Notes: generated by a model from the letters alone, not told the origin. Shown: positions 41,742-50,929, numbered from the stretch's first letter. The stretch: DNA of 64,000 nt from PALSA-612 sp963776375 (GCA_963776375.1 CAVZMF010000002.1:558001-622000), one strand, 5' to 3'. Translations and numbers: made by a program.

Positions 41742-43598
41742 GTGAATTCGAGGCTGGAAGCGCAGTTGAAGGGCCTTCCCGCACGGCCGGGGGTCTACGT
41801 CTTCAGGGACGAGGCCGGGGCGGTCCTGTACATCGGCAAGGCCAAGTCCCTGCGGTCGCGCGTGCGCAGCTACTTCCAGAAGGGACGCGGCGGGATGAGG
41901 CTCGGCAGCGCCCAGCTCGTCGAGCGGGTCGCGGACGTGGAGACGATCGTGACCGGCACCGAGGTCGAGGCGCTGCACCTCGAGCAGAACCTGATCAAGC
42001 GCCACCGGCCGCCGTTCAACGTCCGGCTGCGCGACGACAAGTCGTTCCCCTACATCGCCGTGACCGTCGAGGACGAGTACCCGCGGATCATGTTCACGCG
42101 GGAACGGCACCGCCGCGGCGTCGTCTACTTCGGCCCGTACGCGAACGCGAAGAAGGTGCGGGAGACCCTCGACGTGCTCAATCGCGTCTTCAAGTTCCGG
42201 CCGTGCGAGGGGCCGAAGCCGGGCCGCCACTCGGGGATCCCCTGCCTCGACTACCACATCGACCGGTGCCTGGCACCGTGCGTCGGCTACGTCTCCGAGG
42301 CGGAGTACGGCGCGGTGATCGACGGCGTGATCGGCTTCCTGAGCGGGGACACGCGGACGATCGCGCGCGAGCTGGAGGCGCAGATGCAGGCCGCTGCCGC
42401 GGCCGAGCGCTTCGAGGACGCCGCCCGCTATCGCAACCGGCTGTTCTCGATCCGTCACCTGGCGGAGCGGCAGGCGGCCGACCGGCGCACCGTCGGCACG
42501 GTGGACGTGGTCGGGCTGGCCGTGGACGGGAACGCAGCGGCGGTGCAGGTCTTCCCGCTCCGGGACGGCAAGCTCATCGACCGCTACAGCTTCCACCTCG
42601 AGAACGTGGTCGGGCAGGAGGTGTCCACGCTCGTGGAGACGTTCTGCCTCGAGTACTACGGCTCGTCGCCGAGCGTTCCGCCGGAGATCCTCGTGCCCGT
42701 GGCCGCCGGGGACACGGCTGCGCTGGCCGCGTTCCTGTCGGAGCGCCGGGGCGCGCGAGTCGTCGTCCGCACGCCCGAGCGGGGTGAGAAGCGGCGGTTG
42801 CTCGAGTTGGCCGAGCAGAACGCGGGCCTCGCGCTCGCGTCCGCGGCGGTCGCGTCCGAGCAGAAGCGCCTCCGCCGCGTGGCCGCGCTCGAGGAGCTCC
42901 GCGAGGCGCTGAACCTCGAGAGCCTGCCGATCCGGATCGAGTGCTTCGACGTCTCGACGATCCAGGGAGCGGCGACCGTCGCCTCGATGGTCGTGTTCGA
43001 GGACGCGACACCGAAGAAGGCGCACTACCGGAAGTTCTCCGTGCGCAGGCCCGGCGGCCAGGACGACTTCGCGGCCATGGCCGAGGTGATCGAGCGCCGC
43101 TTCGCACGCGCCGGCGGCTCACCGACGGACCCCGACTACGACGAGGGGTTCGCGGCTGTCCCCAACCTGGTCGTCGTCGACGGCGGCAAGGGGCAGCTCT
43201 CGGCCGCGCTCGACGCCATGCACCGCTACGACCTGGCCCGCGTAGCCGTGATCGCGCTGGCCAAGCGCGAGGAGGAGGTGTTCGTCCCGGGCCGCGCGAA
43301 GGCGATCAGACTCGACCGCTCTTCGGCCGGCCTGCAGCTCCTGCAGCGGCTCCGCGACGAGGCGCACCGCTTCGCGCTCGGGTACCACCGCGTCCGCCGC
43401 AGCGCCGAGGCCCGGGAGTCGATCTTCGACGACCTCGCCGGCGTCGGCCCGGCGCGTCGCCGGGCGCTGATCAGGCATTTCGGCTCCGCCGAGCGCTTCC
43501 TCGCCGCGTCGCAGGAGGAGCTCGAGGGGGTGCCCGGCATCCCGCAGAAGACGGCCCGCGCGATCTACGCGCAGCTTCACAAGGCCGGCAGAGCGTAG
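41742..43598 (+). CDS. uvrC: Excinuclease ABC subunit C
   Basis: Makes both incisions in nucleotide excision repair with UvrB. 618 residues from GTG 41742. The GIY-YIG domain (residues about 12-90) reads RPGVYVFRDEAGAVLYIGKA and RSRVRSYFQKG. The central Cys cluster KFRPCEGPKPG / PCLDYHIDRCLAPCVG, the UVR motif near residue 215-235 (AERFEDAARYRNRL), the RNase H-like endonuclease domain (IECFDVSTIQGAATVASMVV, LVVVDGGKGQLSAAL) and tandem HhH motifs (LAGVGPARRRALIRHFGS, LEGVPGIPQKTARAIYAQL) are all intact. Confidence 0.97.
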   Translation: MNSRLEAQLKGLPARPGVYVFRDEAGAVLYIGKAKSLRSRVRSYFQKGRGGMRLGSAQLVERVADVETIVTGTEVEALHLEQNLIKRHRPPFNVRLRDDKSFPYIAVTVEDEYPRIMFTRERHRRGVVYFGPYANAKKVRETLDVLNRVFKFRPCEGPKPGRHSGIPCLDYHIDRCLAPCVGYVSEAEYGAVIDGVIGFLSGDTRTIARELEAQMQAAAAAERFEDAARYRNRLFSIRHLAERQAADRRTVGTVDVVGLAVDGNAAAVQVFPLRDGKLIDRYSFHLENVVGQEVSTLVETFCLEYYGSSPSVPPEILVPVAAGDTAALAAFLSERRGARVVVRTPERGEKRRLLELAEQNAGLALASAAVASEQKRLRRVAALEELREALNLESLPIRIECFDVSTIQGAATVASMVVFEDATPKKAHYRKFSVRRPGGQDDFAAMAEVIERRFARAGGSPTDPDYDEGFAAVPNLVVVDGGKGQLSAALDAMHRYDLARVAVIALAKREEEVFVPGRAKAIRLDRSSAGLQLLQRLRDEAHRFALGYHRVRRSAEARESIFDDLAGVGPARRRALIRHFGSAERFLAASQEELEGVPGIPQKTARAIYAQLHKAGRA

Positions 43599-43602
43599 GC
43601 AC

Positions 43603-44181
43603 ATGACGCTCGACGAGCCGGCAGTCGATGCACGGGCCGTGGTGCTCGTCGAAGGAGCGAGCGACCAGACTGCGGTCGAGACCCTGGCAGCGCGGCGCGG
43701 CCGCGACCTCGCTGCCGAGCGGATCGCGGTCCTGCCGATCGGCGGCGCCCAGGCGATCGGACGCTTCCTGGAGGCGTTCGGGCCTCGAGGGTCCGATCTC
43801 GCGCTGGCCGGTCTCTACGACGCCGGGGAGGAGGGAGTCGTCCGGCGCGGTCTCGAGCGGGCCGGCCTCGACCCCGGGGTCAGCCGCGACGACCTGGAGC
43901 AAGCGGGGTTCTACGTGTGCGTGGAGGACCTGGAGGATGAGCTGATCCGCGCGCTCGGCGCCGACCGGGTCGAGGAGGTTGTCGGCGCCCAGGGCGACCT
44001 TGCGGCATTTCGAACGCTCCAGAAGCAGCCCGCGTGGCGAGGCCGGCCGACCGAGGAGCAACTGCGGCGCTTCATGGGCAGCGGCGGCCGCCGCAAGCTG
44101 CGCTACGCGCGCCTTCTCGTCGAGACGCTCGATCTCGACCACCTACCGCGGCCGCTCGACCTCGTGCTCACCCGCGTCTGA
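43603..44181 (+). CDS. TOPRIM-domain protein, OLD-nuclease type, stand-alone
   Basis: 192 residues from ATG 43603, 4 nt after uvrC, so probably cotranscribed. The TOPRIM glutamate is in VVLVEGASDQTAVETLAARR, and the acidic pair in LALAGLYDAGEEG. The segment FYVCVEDLEDELIRALG, then FRTLQKQPAWRGRP and RRFMGSGGRRKLRYARLLVE match the C-terminal part of OLD-family proteins. The ABC ATPase half is missing, so this is either a nuclease partner recruited to another ATPase or an RNA/DNA-processing enzyme of its own. Context suggests DNA repair (inference). Confidence 0.85.
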   Translation: MTLDEPAVDARAVVLVEGASDQTAVETLAARRGRDLAAERIAVLPIGGAQAIGRFLEAFGPRGSDLALAGLYDAGEEGVVRRGLERAGLDPGVSRDDLEQAGFYVCVEDLEDELIRALGADRVEEVVGAQGDLAAFRTLQKQPAWRGRPTEEQLRRFMGSGGRRKLRYARLLVETLDLDHLPRPLDLVLTRV

Positions 44182-44571
44182 CGCAGGTTCAAGCCGCCGA
44201 GGCTTAGCCTCGCGCCCGGGCAGGGTCGGGCGACGGTGTTCGCGAGCCTCGCGCGAGCCCTGTCGCCGGGCACGCACACGCCGTCGTCTACGCGGTCGAC
44301 GGCAACGACGCCGGCGCCGAGGCGTGGACGTTCAGTGCGTCGGGATGACGAGGACGATCAGCGCGAGCGCGGAGATGCCGACGACGAGGAAACACATGTC
44401 CTCGACCGTATCGGCACGGTCTGAGCGCTTCGTGAGACCCGCGTAAGGAATCACTGAGGGCGCGCCGTGTTACCGGCGCGTTAGCGGCTCCTTCGACGCT
44501 TTCGGGCACGGAGGCGGTGCCCCTGGCGTGGGTGTACTTTTCGTCAAGAGTCCTGTAGGTTCGGCCAAGCG
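44182..44571. other. Intergenic stretch with a possible tiny membrane peptide
   Basis: About 390 bases between the TOPRIM gene and the LuxR regulator. On the plus strand, a short frame reads HAHAVVYAVDGNDAGAEAWT and stops, possibly debris of a beta-domain protein. On the minus strand there is the 21-residue hydrophobic frame listed separately. The sequence GGCGCGCCGTGTTACCGGCG near 44,460 can fold. No promoter is obvious. Confidence 0.5.
44332..44397 (-). CDS. Possible 21-residue membrane peptide
   Basis: ATG 44397 to TGA 44332: MCFLVVGISALALIVLVIPT ending in H. It is a single hydrophobic helix with a weak GAGG upstream. Such short frames occur by chance in GC-rich DNA, so this is only a candidate. 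Confidence 0.25.
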   Translation of the reverse strand: MCFLVVGISALALIVLVIPTH

Positions 44572-47160
44572 ATGAGGCAGGCCACCCTCATCGAGCGTGA
44601 TTCGGCCATGTCGTCCTTGGCCGGTTGGTTGGAGGAGGCGCGAGGCAGACACGGCAGGGTCGTGCTGCTGGCCGGCGAGGCAGGAGTCGGCAAGACGGCG
44701 CTGGTCGCTGCGTTCCTCACCGGGCTCGTCACCGGCGTCCGCATCCTGTCTGGAGCGTGCGACGGCCTGTTCACGCCGGAGCCGCTCGCTCCCCTGTTCG
44801 ACATCGCCGACCAGGCCGGCGGGCTGCTCCTGGCGGCGGCCGCCGCTGCCCGGCCGCGCCGTGAGCTGTTCGCGTCCTTTCTCGGCGAGATCAGCCGCGA
44901 GAGGCCGACGGTCGTCGTCCTCGAAGACCTGCACTGGGCAGACGAGGCCACGCTCGACCTGCTGCGCTTCGTCGCCCGACGGCTGGACACGTCGCCGGTC
45001 CTCCTGATCGGGACGTACCGGGACGACGAGCTCGGGCCCGACCATCCGCTGGGGACGCTGCTCGGCGGCCTTGCCGGTGTGGAGACCGTACGGAGGCTGC
45101 AACTCGCACCGCTGTCCGAGGATGGGCTTCGGTTGCTTGCAGCGGGCTCGGAGGTGGACGCGACCGAGCTCTACCGCCTGACAGGCGGAAACCCCTTCTT
45201 TGCCACCGAGGTTCTGGATGTGGCGGAAGGGGAGGTCCCGGAAACGGTGCGGGACGCGGTGCTCGCGCGTGTGGCGCGGTTGTCCTCTGGCGCCAGGGAT
45301 GTGCTCGAGGCCGCGTCAGTCATCGGCACCCGGGTAGACAGCGAGCTTCTGGAGGCGGTGGTGCCAGGCTCGCACGAGAGCGTGGCGGAATGCGTCTTCG
45401 GCGGCATCCTTTGCTTCGACGGGGACACGGTGCGCTTCCGGCACGAGCTTGCCCGGATCGCAGTCGAGCACGCTCTTGGCCCTGGACGCCGCAGAGATCT
45501 CAACCGCCGTATCCTTGCAGCGCTCCTGGATCGCCCCGGCGAGCGAGACGCCGCAGCGCTTGCCCATCACGCCGAAGTCGCCGGTGACCGCGCGGCGTGC
45601 TTCGAGTATTCGGTCGCGGCTGCGGCACGTGCAAGCGGGCTCGGCGCGCACCGGGAGGCAGCGGCTCAATACGAGCGCGCCCTGCGTTTCGCCGCTGCCG
45701 TCGACGAGCGGACGTCGTTGAGCCTCCACGAGCGTCTGGCCGACGAGTGCTTCTTGACCGGCAATGTCCGCGCGGCTCTCGAGCTTCGTCAACACACCTT
45801 CGACGGCTATCGACGGCTCGGCGACCGGCTACGGGAGGGGGAGCAGCTCCGCGCTCTCTCGCTGCTCCTGTTCCTACTCGGCCGGGGCAGAGAGTCGGTC
45901 GAGAGCGCGCAGGAGGCTCTGCACGTGCTGCGGACGCTGCCGGCATGTCCAGAGCTCGCCCTTGCCTACGCCGACGTTGCGGCTTCGAAGGCGTCGCTCG
46001 AGCTCGACCTGGGCGATGCACTCGAGCTTGCCGACCGGGCCCTGAGCGTCGCCGACACCGTTGGAGGGAGTGACGAGCTCCGTGCGTACGTCCTGAGCAC
46101 TGCGGGGTGCGTCGACGCCATGGCCGGGCGAGGAACGGTTCGGTGCGAACTTTCGCTGAATCTTTCCCTCGAGCGCGAGTTCCACGACCTGGCCTGCCGT
46201 TCCTACATGATCCTCGCGCTCTCCGCGGGACTTCGCGACGACCTCGTGACGGCGGATCGATGGCTGGACGCTGGGATTCGGTATGCCGAAGCGCATGATC
46301 TCGACACCCACCGTCTTGTCGTGCTGGGCTGGCGCGCCTGGTCCTTGCTGGGGCAATGCCGCTTCGACGATGCCGCCGACGTTGCCTCGCCGCTGACGGA
46401 TCCGGGGCTTCCCGAGGTCATCCGGGCGGTCCCGCTCGTCGTGATCGGGCTGCTGCGCGCAAGGAGGGGAGACCCTGAGCCATGGGCACCGCTGGACGAT
46501 GTTCTTCCGTTCTTCGCGACCTCGACGATGGCAGCGCTCGTGAGGAGAGCCAGGGCCGAGGCAGCCGTTCTCGCCGGCGATCTCGAGGCTGCTCGGCGCG
46601 AAGCGCTGGCGATCGACCCACACCGCTTTGCGTGCTCGGCGGAGACCGGCGCACTCCTCGTCTGGGCACACCGAGCCGGCGCCGCACCGGCCGCCGACGA
46701 CGACTTGCCCGACCGGTTCTCACTCGAGCTCGCCGGAGACCACGCTGCGGCGGCTGCGGCGTGGGAGGAGCGCGGGGCCGGCTACCAGGCAATCATGACG
46801 CGCGCCTTCTCCGAGGACGAGGCGCTGTTGCGGCAGGCGCACGCGGAACTGGCGGAGCTCGGTGCGCACGCCGCCGCACGGATGGTGGGGCGAAGGCTGC
46901 GCGAGCGGGGGGCGACGGGAATCGCAAGAGGACCTCGCTCCGCGACGCGGGAGAACACCGCCGGGCTCACCGCGCGGGAACTCGAGGTGGTGCGGCTGCT
47001 GGCCGAGGGTTTGCGCAGCACCGAGATCGCGGCCCGGCTGTTCGTATCCCCGCGGACGGTCGATCGTCACCTGTCCAGCATCTTCCGCAAGCTCGACGTC
47101 CACACGAGGACTGAAGCCGCCGCAGAGGCCGCGAAGCTCGGGCTCACCCAAGATGGGTAA
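44572..47160 (+). CDS. Large ATP-binding LuxR-family (LAL/MalT-like) transcriptional regulator
   Basis: 862 residues from ATG 44572. Walker A GEAGVGKT at residues 35-42; Walker B in PTVVVLEDLHWADEATLDLL; sensor region LLIGTYRDDELGPDHP. The middle is a long alpha-helical repeat region (TPR-like; AAAQYERALRFAAA, ALELRQHTFDGYRRLGDRLR). The C-terminal helix-turn-helix is clear: LTARELEVVRLLAEGLRSTE, IAARLFVSPRTVDRHLSSIF, KLDVHTRTEAAAEAAKL. LAL regulators respond to an inducer plus ATP and activate nearby metabolite genes. The next gene downstream encodes a 46-residue secreted peptide, which may be a target or a signal (inference). Confidence 0.93.
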   Translation: MRQATLIERDSAMSSLAGWLEEARGRHGRVVLLAGEAGVGKTALVAAFLTGLVTGVRILSGACDGLFTPEPLAPLFDIADQAGGLLLAAAAAARPRRELFASFLGEISRERPTVVVLEDLHWADEATLDLLRFVARRLDTSPVLLIGTYRDDELGPDHPLGTLLGGLAGVETVRRLQLAPLSEDGLRLLAAGSEVDATELYRLTGGNPFFATEVLDVAEGEVPETVRDAVLARVARLSSGARDVLEAASVIGTRVDSELLEAVVPGSHESVAECVFGGILCFDGDTVRFRHELARIAVEHALGPGRRRDLNRRILAALLDRPGERDAAALAHHAEVAGDRAACFEYSVAAAARASGLGAHREAAAQYERALRFAAAVDERTSLSLHERLADECFLTGNVRAALELRQHTFDGYRRLGDRLREGEQLRALSLLLFLLGRGRESVESAQEALHVLRTLPACPELALAYADVAASKASLELDLGDALELADRALSVADTVGGSDELRAYVLSTAGCVDAMAGRGTVRCELSLNLSLEREFHDLACRSYMILALSAGLRDDLVTADRWLDAGIRYAEAHDLDTHRLVVLGWRAWSLLGQCRFDDAADVASPLTDPGLPEVIRAVPLVVIGLLRARRGDPEPWAPLDDVLPFFATSTMAALVRRARAEAAVLAGDLEAARREALAIDPHRFACSAETGALLVWAHRAGAAPAADDDLPDRFSLELAGDHAAAAAAWEERGAGYQAIMTRAFSEDEALLRQAHAELAELGAHAAARMVGRRLRERGATGIARGPRSATRENTAGLTARELEVVRLLAEGLRSTEIAARLFVSPRTVDRHLSSIFRKLDVHTRTEAAAEAAKLGLTQDG

Positions 47161-47268
47161 CCGCACGCGAAAGTTGCGCGATTTCGCACATGCGCGCCCG
47201 GACGCGAGGCGCTTTCATCGTTCGCCAGGGGAGGGAACCGCTCTCCCGGGGGGAGCGAGGAGGTCAGG

Positions 47269-47409
47269 GTGAGGAAGCTACTGGCAATCGCGTTCGTGAT
47301 CGCCGCAATCGGCTCGGGCCTTGCGGCGAGCAGCGCATCGGGGGCGATCGTCCCTCCGGGTTGCTTGCACGTCGGCCACGCACCGGCTGCTGATTCCTGT
47401 GACAACTAG
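47269..47409 (+). CDS. 46-residue secreted peptide precursor
   Basis: GTG 47269 with GAGGAGG 5 nt upstream, TAG 47407-47409. Positively charged start and hydrophobic core (MRKLLAIAFVIAAIGSGLAA), a likely cleavage after ASSASG, then a mature peptide of about 20 residues with two cysteines (AIVPPGCLHVGHAPAADSCD and a final N). A stem-loop follows immediately, so the gene forms its own short unit 109 bp after the large LuxR regulator. Function unknown; a small disulfide-bonded extracellular peptide is what the sequence shows. Confidence 0.7.
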   Translation: MRKLLAIAFVIAAIGSGLAASSASGAIVPPGCLHVGHAPAADSCDN

Positions 47410-47410
47410 C

Positions 47411-47438
47411 GGGGCTGCCCATCGATCGGGGCAGCCCC
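47411..47438 (+). terminator. Hairpin after the small secreted peptide gene
   Basis: GGGGCTGCC (47411-47419) pairs perfectly with GGCAGCCCC (47430-47438). The stem starts two bases after the stop codon. No T tract. Confidence 0.7.
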
Positions 47439-47478
47439 GCGGCACAGGCTCACAGAATCAGCGAAGGAGAGAAGACGA

Positions 47479-47745
47479 GTGCCGCGATACCTCGTTGAGA
47501 GCACCCTGATCGAGCTCGGTGCACGCGCAGTTCTCGGAACCGGAGCCGAGGCGGGAGTTACGTGGCTGCACTCGTACCTCGCGGCCAACGAGGAGAAGCT
47601 GTTCTCCCTCTATGAAGGGCCGACACCCGAAGCGATCCGGCGTATAGCGCGAAGGAACGGGCTACCGATCGACTGCATCCACGCGGTGACCATGCTCGAC
47701 CCCTACCCGGCAGGTCGAGACGCTCGCGCGGTACGGATTCGTTAA
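47479..47745 (+). CDS. DUF4242 (SCO4226-like nickel-binding family) protein
   Basis: 88 residues from GTG 47479, with GAAGGAGAGAAG upstream. The family layout is clear: MPRYLVESTLIELGARAVLG, VTWLHSYLAANEEKLFSLYE, PTPEAIRRIARRNGLPIDCI and VTMLDPYPAG. The ferredoxin-like fold binds Ni(II) in the Streptomyces SCO4226 structure. Biological role unknown. Its end overlaps the end of the convergent P5C dehydrogenase gene by 4 nt. Confidence 0.85.
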   Translation: MPRYLVESTLIELGARAVLGTGAEAGVTWLHSYLAANEEKLFSLYEGPTPEAIRRIARRNGLPIDCIHAVTMLDPYPAGRDARAVRIR

Positions 47746-49403
47746 GCGCTGCCGCCGGGATGGCCCGGGGCGTCGTCCGGTGCCAGGAACGGATACCGGT
47801 AGTCGGTCGGCGGCACGAACGTCTCCTTCACGGTCCGCGGGCTGACCCAGCGGATCAGGTTCCACATCGAGCCCGCCTTGTCGTTCGTGCCCGATGCGCG
47901 CCCGCCGCCGAACGGCTGCTGGCCGACGACGGCGCCCGTCGGCTTGTCGTTGACGTAGAAGTTCCCGGCGGCGTACTGGAGCTTCTCCGCGGCCGTGTCG
48001 ATCGCCGCCCGGTCGCGCGCGAACACGGCCCCGGTGAGCCCGTACGGCGAGGTCGTGTCGACGAGCTCGAGCGTCTCGTCCCACTTGGAGTCGGGATAGA
48101 CGTAGGCGGTCACGATCGGGCCGAACAGCTCCTCGCGCAACAGCCGATCGCCGGGGTCCGAGGTCTCGATCACCGTCGGCTGGACGAAGAAGCCCTCGCC
48201 GTCGTCCGCCGTGCCGCCGGCGACGATCGTGCGCCCGTTGGACTTCGCCTCCTCGATCGCCTCTTTGTGCGTCGCGAACGCCTTCGCGTCGATGACCGCG
48301 CCCATGAAGTTCTCGAAGTCCGCCACATCGCCGACCTTCAGCTCGGAGACGCGGTCGGCGAGCTCGTCGCGCATGCCGTCCCAGATCGACTCGGGGATGT
48401 AGATGCGCGACGCGGCGGAGCACTTCTGCCCCTGGTACTCGAACGAGCCGCGGACGACGGCGGTGACGACCGCCTCGGCGTCCGCGGTCGGATGCGCGAC
48501 GATGAAGTCCTTCCCGCCCGTCTCGCCGACGATGCGCGGATAGCTGCGGTAGCAGTCGATGTTCGTGCCGATCGTCTTCCACATGGCGTTGAAGACGGCG
48601 GTCGAGCCGGTGAAGTGGACACCGGACAGGTCCGGGCTGGCCAGGACGGGATCACCGATTCCCGCGCCGTGGCCGTAGACGAGGTTGATCACGCCGTCGG
48701 GGAGGCCCGCCTCCTGCAGGACGCGCATGACGAAGTGGGCCGAGTAGGCCGCGGTCGAGGCGGGCTTCCACACGACCGTGTTGCCCATCAGCGCCGGGCT
48801 GGCCGGGAGGTTGCCGCCGATGGCAGTGAAGTTGAAGGGCGTCACCGCGAAGACGAAGCCCTCGAGCGGCCGGTACTCGAGCCAGTTCCAGACGCCGGCG
48901 GACGACTGCGGCTGCTCCTCGTAGATGCGCTTCATGTAGTGGACGTTGAAGCGCCAGAAGTCGACGAGCTCGCAGGCGGCGTCGATCTCGGCCTGGTGCG
49001 CCGTCTTCGACTGCCCGAGCATGGTCGCGGCGACGAGCGTGGAGCGCCAGGGTCCGGCGAGGAGCTCCGCGGCCCGCAGGAAGATCGCGGCGCGCTCCTC
49101 CCACGGGGTGCGCGACCAGTCGTGCCACGCGCCGGCTGCGCTCATGATCGCCTGCTCGACCTCGGCGGCGCCACCCTCGTGGACGTCGGCGAGAACATGC
49201 TGCTTGCGGTGCGGCATGACCGCCTCGAACGTCGTTCCGGTGCGCACCTCCTTGCCGCCGACGACGCAGGGGATCTCGAGCCGCTCCGCCTGCATCTCGG
49301 TCAGGCGCTGCTTCAGCGCCGCCCGCTCGGGCGTGCCGGGCGCGTAGGAGCGCACGGGCTCGTTCTCGACCGGCGGGAGCTCGACGATGGCGTGCACGCT
49401 CAC
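47742..49403 (-). CDS. pruA: 1-pyrroline-5-carboxylate dehydrogenase
   Basis: Oxidises glutamate semialdehyde to glutamate with NAD+, the second step of proline use. 553 residues from GTG 49403. The ALDH core has GFVFAVTPFNFTAIGGNLPA, the conserved Glu in YPRIVGETGGKDFIVAHPTA, and the catalytic Cys C328 in FEYQGQKCSAASRIYIPESI. The C-terminal NFYVNDKPTGAVVGQQPFGG and RASGTNDKAGS segments distinguish the P5C dehydrogenase branch (PruA/RocA-like, class 1). A proline dehydrogenase gene is not adjacent in the window. Length and motifs are complete. Confidence 0.93.
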   Translation of the reverse strand: MSVHAIVELPPVENEPVRSYAPGTPERAALKQRLTEMQAERLEIPCVVGGKEVRTGTTFEAVMPHRKQHVLADVHEGGAAEVEQAIMSAAGAWHDWSRTPWEERAAIFLRAAELLAGPWRSTLVAATMLGQSKTAHQAEIDAACELVDFWRFNVHYMKRIYEEQPQSSAGVWNWLEYRPLEGFVFAVTPFNFTAIGGNLPASPALMGNTVVWKPASTAAYSAHFVMRVLQEAGLPDGVINLVYGHGAGIGDPVLASPDLSGVHFTGSTAVFNAMWKTIGTNIDCYRSYPRIVGETGGKDFIVAHPTADAEAVVTAVVRGSFEYQGQKCSAASRIYIPESIWDGMRDELADRVSELKVGDVADFENFMGAVIDAKAFATHKEAIEEAKSNGRTIVAGGTADDGEGFFVQPTVIETSDPGDRLLREELFGPIVTAYVYPDSKWDETLELVDTTSPYGLTGAVFARDRAAIDTAAEKLQYAAGNFYVNDKPTGAVVGQQPFGGGRASGTNDKAGSMWNLIRWVSPRTVKETFVPPTDYRYPFLAPDDAPGHPGGSA

Positions 49404-49456
49404 GCGGCCGATTCTAGTGCCGTGAGGGTCCCGGCCCGCTTCTAGGATGCACCGCG

Positions 49457-50005
49457 GTGGCGGTCAGCGAAGTGACGTACGAGGTCGACGGCTGGGGCAC
49501 CGGGACGCTCTGGTTCGCCGACGGGCTGCTGGTCTGGCACGAGCTGCCCAGCCCTCGGAACGACACAACCTCGTTCGGGGCACCCCAGCCCACCACCCAC
49601 TGCGAGTCTATCGTGAAAATCCGCACAAATGTGGGACCGAACCGTGCCGATTCCGTGACTCTTTCTCAACAGGTCGTCGAGCGCATCGGCAGGTACTTCG
49701 CGGGCGAGCCGACCTCCTTCGATGACATTCCGATCGACCTCGACTGGTGTACCGACTTCCAGCGCGCAGTCGCCGAGACGCTCCGCGCGGTGGCGTACGG
49801 CGAGACGGTGTCCTACGGGGAGCTGGCGGCGCTCGCCGGGCATCCGAACGCGCAGCGGGCGGCGGGAACGTTCTGTGCGCACAACCGGCTGCCGCTCGTG
49901 CTGCCCTGCCATCGCGTCGTCGCCGCCGGCGGGCTCGGCGGGTACGGCTCCCTCGGCGCGGCGTTCAAGCGGCGCCTGCTCGAGCTCGAAGGAGCGCGCA
50001 TCTAG
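49457..50005 (+). CDS. ogt: Methylated-DNA-[protein]-cysteine S-methyltransferase
   Basis: Suicide repair enzyme for O6-alkylguanine. 182 residues from GTG 49457. The C-terminal domain has the helix-turn-helix QRAVAETLRAVAYGETVSYG, the Asn hinge region with RAAGTFCAHNRLPLVL, and the alkyl-acceptor PCHRVV (C151), followed by GGYGSLGAAFKRRLLELEG. The N-terminal domain is divergent, as usual for Ogt. It lies 3 nt before whiA and may be cotranscribed with it. Confidence 0.94.
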   Translation: MAVSEVTYEVDGWGTGTLWFADGLLVWHELPSPRNDTTSFGAPQPTTHCESIVKIRTNVGPNRADSVTLSQQVVERIGRYFAGEPTSFDDIPIDLDWCTDFQRAVAETLRAVAYGETVSYGELAALAGHPNAQRAAGTFCAHNRLPLVLPCHRVVAAGGLGGYGSLGAAFKRRLLELEGARI

Positions 50006-50008
50006 TTC

Positions 50009-50929
50009 GTGTGGAGCTCCGAGGAGATCCGCCAGGAGCTCGCACGCGTGTCGCCGACTCGGCGCTGCGACCGGCTGGCCGAGCTGTCGGCGCTGGCCCA
50101 CACCGCCGGGAGCCTGCACCTGCGCGGGCAGGGGGAAATCGCGCTGCACCTCGACCTGTCCAGCCCTGCGGTCGCGCGGCACGCGTTCCGGCTGCTGCGC
50201 GAGCTGGGCGTCGAGTCGGAGATCCGCACGTACCGGCAGCGTGCGTTCGCGAAGTCGACCCGGTACCAGCTGCACGTGGCCGGCTCGGCGCTCGCGCGGC
50301 AAGTGCTGGCCGAGGCAGGCATCGTCTCGCGGACGGGCGCTCCGCTGCAGTTGCCGCCCAAGCGGGTCGTCGGGCGCGAGTGCTGCCGCGTTGCCTACGT
50401 CCGCGGCGCCCTCCTCGGTGCCGGGTCGGTCAGCGGGCCGCAGTCGCCGCACCTGGAGATTCGCTGCGCCTCACTCGGTGCGGCGGCGCTGCTGGTCAGT
50501 ATCGCGGGGCTCGACGACGTCGTGCTGCGGGCCCGCGACAGGGGCCGACACGCGGTGGCGTACGCAAAGGGCGCCGACGCGATCGCGGAGACACTCGCGC
50601 TCGCCGGCGCCAGTGACGCGGCGCTGCTCGTCGACGAGCACGCGGTCCTCGGCGCAGCGCGCGCGCACGCGAACCGGCTCACGAACGCGGACCAGGCCAA
50701 CCTCGTCCGCGCGAGCCGCGCCGCGCACGAGCAGCTCCGCGCGGTGCGCAGGCTCGAAGCCGAAGGCCGGCTCGAGACGCTGCCGGCACCGCTGCGCGAG
50801 ATCGCCGACCTCCGTGTCCGCTACCCGTCGCTGTCGCTCCGCGAGCTGGCAACCAAGTGCCGGCCGCCGGCGACGAAGGCGTCCGCCCACCGGCGCCTGT
50901 CGCGCTTGCAGCGGCTCGCGGAGTTGTAG
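50009..50929 (+). CDS. whiA: WhiA-family DNA-binding regulator
   Basis: 306 residues from GTG 50009. The N-terminal LAGLIDADG-like fold is seen in CCRVAYVRGALLGAGSVSGP and LEIRCASLGAAALLVSIAG. The C-terminal helix-turn-helix domain contains VDEHAVLGAARAHANRLTNA, DQANLVRASRAAHEQLRAV and PSLSLRELATKCRPPATKAS with HRRLSRLQRLAEL. WhiA controls division and differentiation genes in streptomycetes and is conserved in non-sporulating Gram-positives. Here it precedes gap-pgk-tpiA-gpmI, the standard actinobacterial order. Confidence 0.96.
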   Translation: MWSSEEIRQELARVSPTRRCDRLAELSALAHTAGSLHLRGQGEIALHLDLSSPAVARHAFRLLRELGVESEIRTYRQRAFAKSTRYQLHVAGSALARQVLAEAGIVSRTGAPLQLPPKRVVGRECCRVAYVRGALLGAGSVSGPQSPHLEIRCASLGAAALLVSIAGLDDVVLRARDRGRHAVAYAKGADAIAETLALAGASDAALLVDEHAVLGAARAHANRLTNADQANLVRASRAAHEQLRAVRRLEAEGRLETLPAPLREIADLRVRYPSLSLRELATKCRPPATKASAHRRLSRLQRLAEL

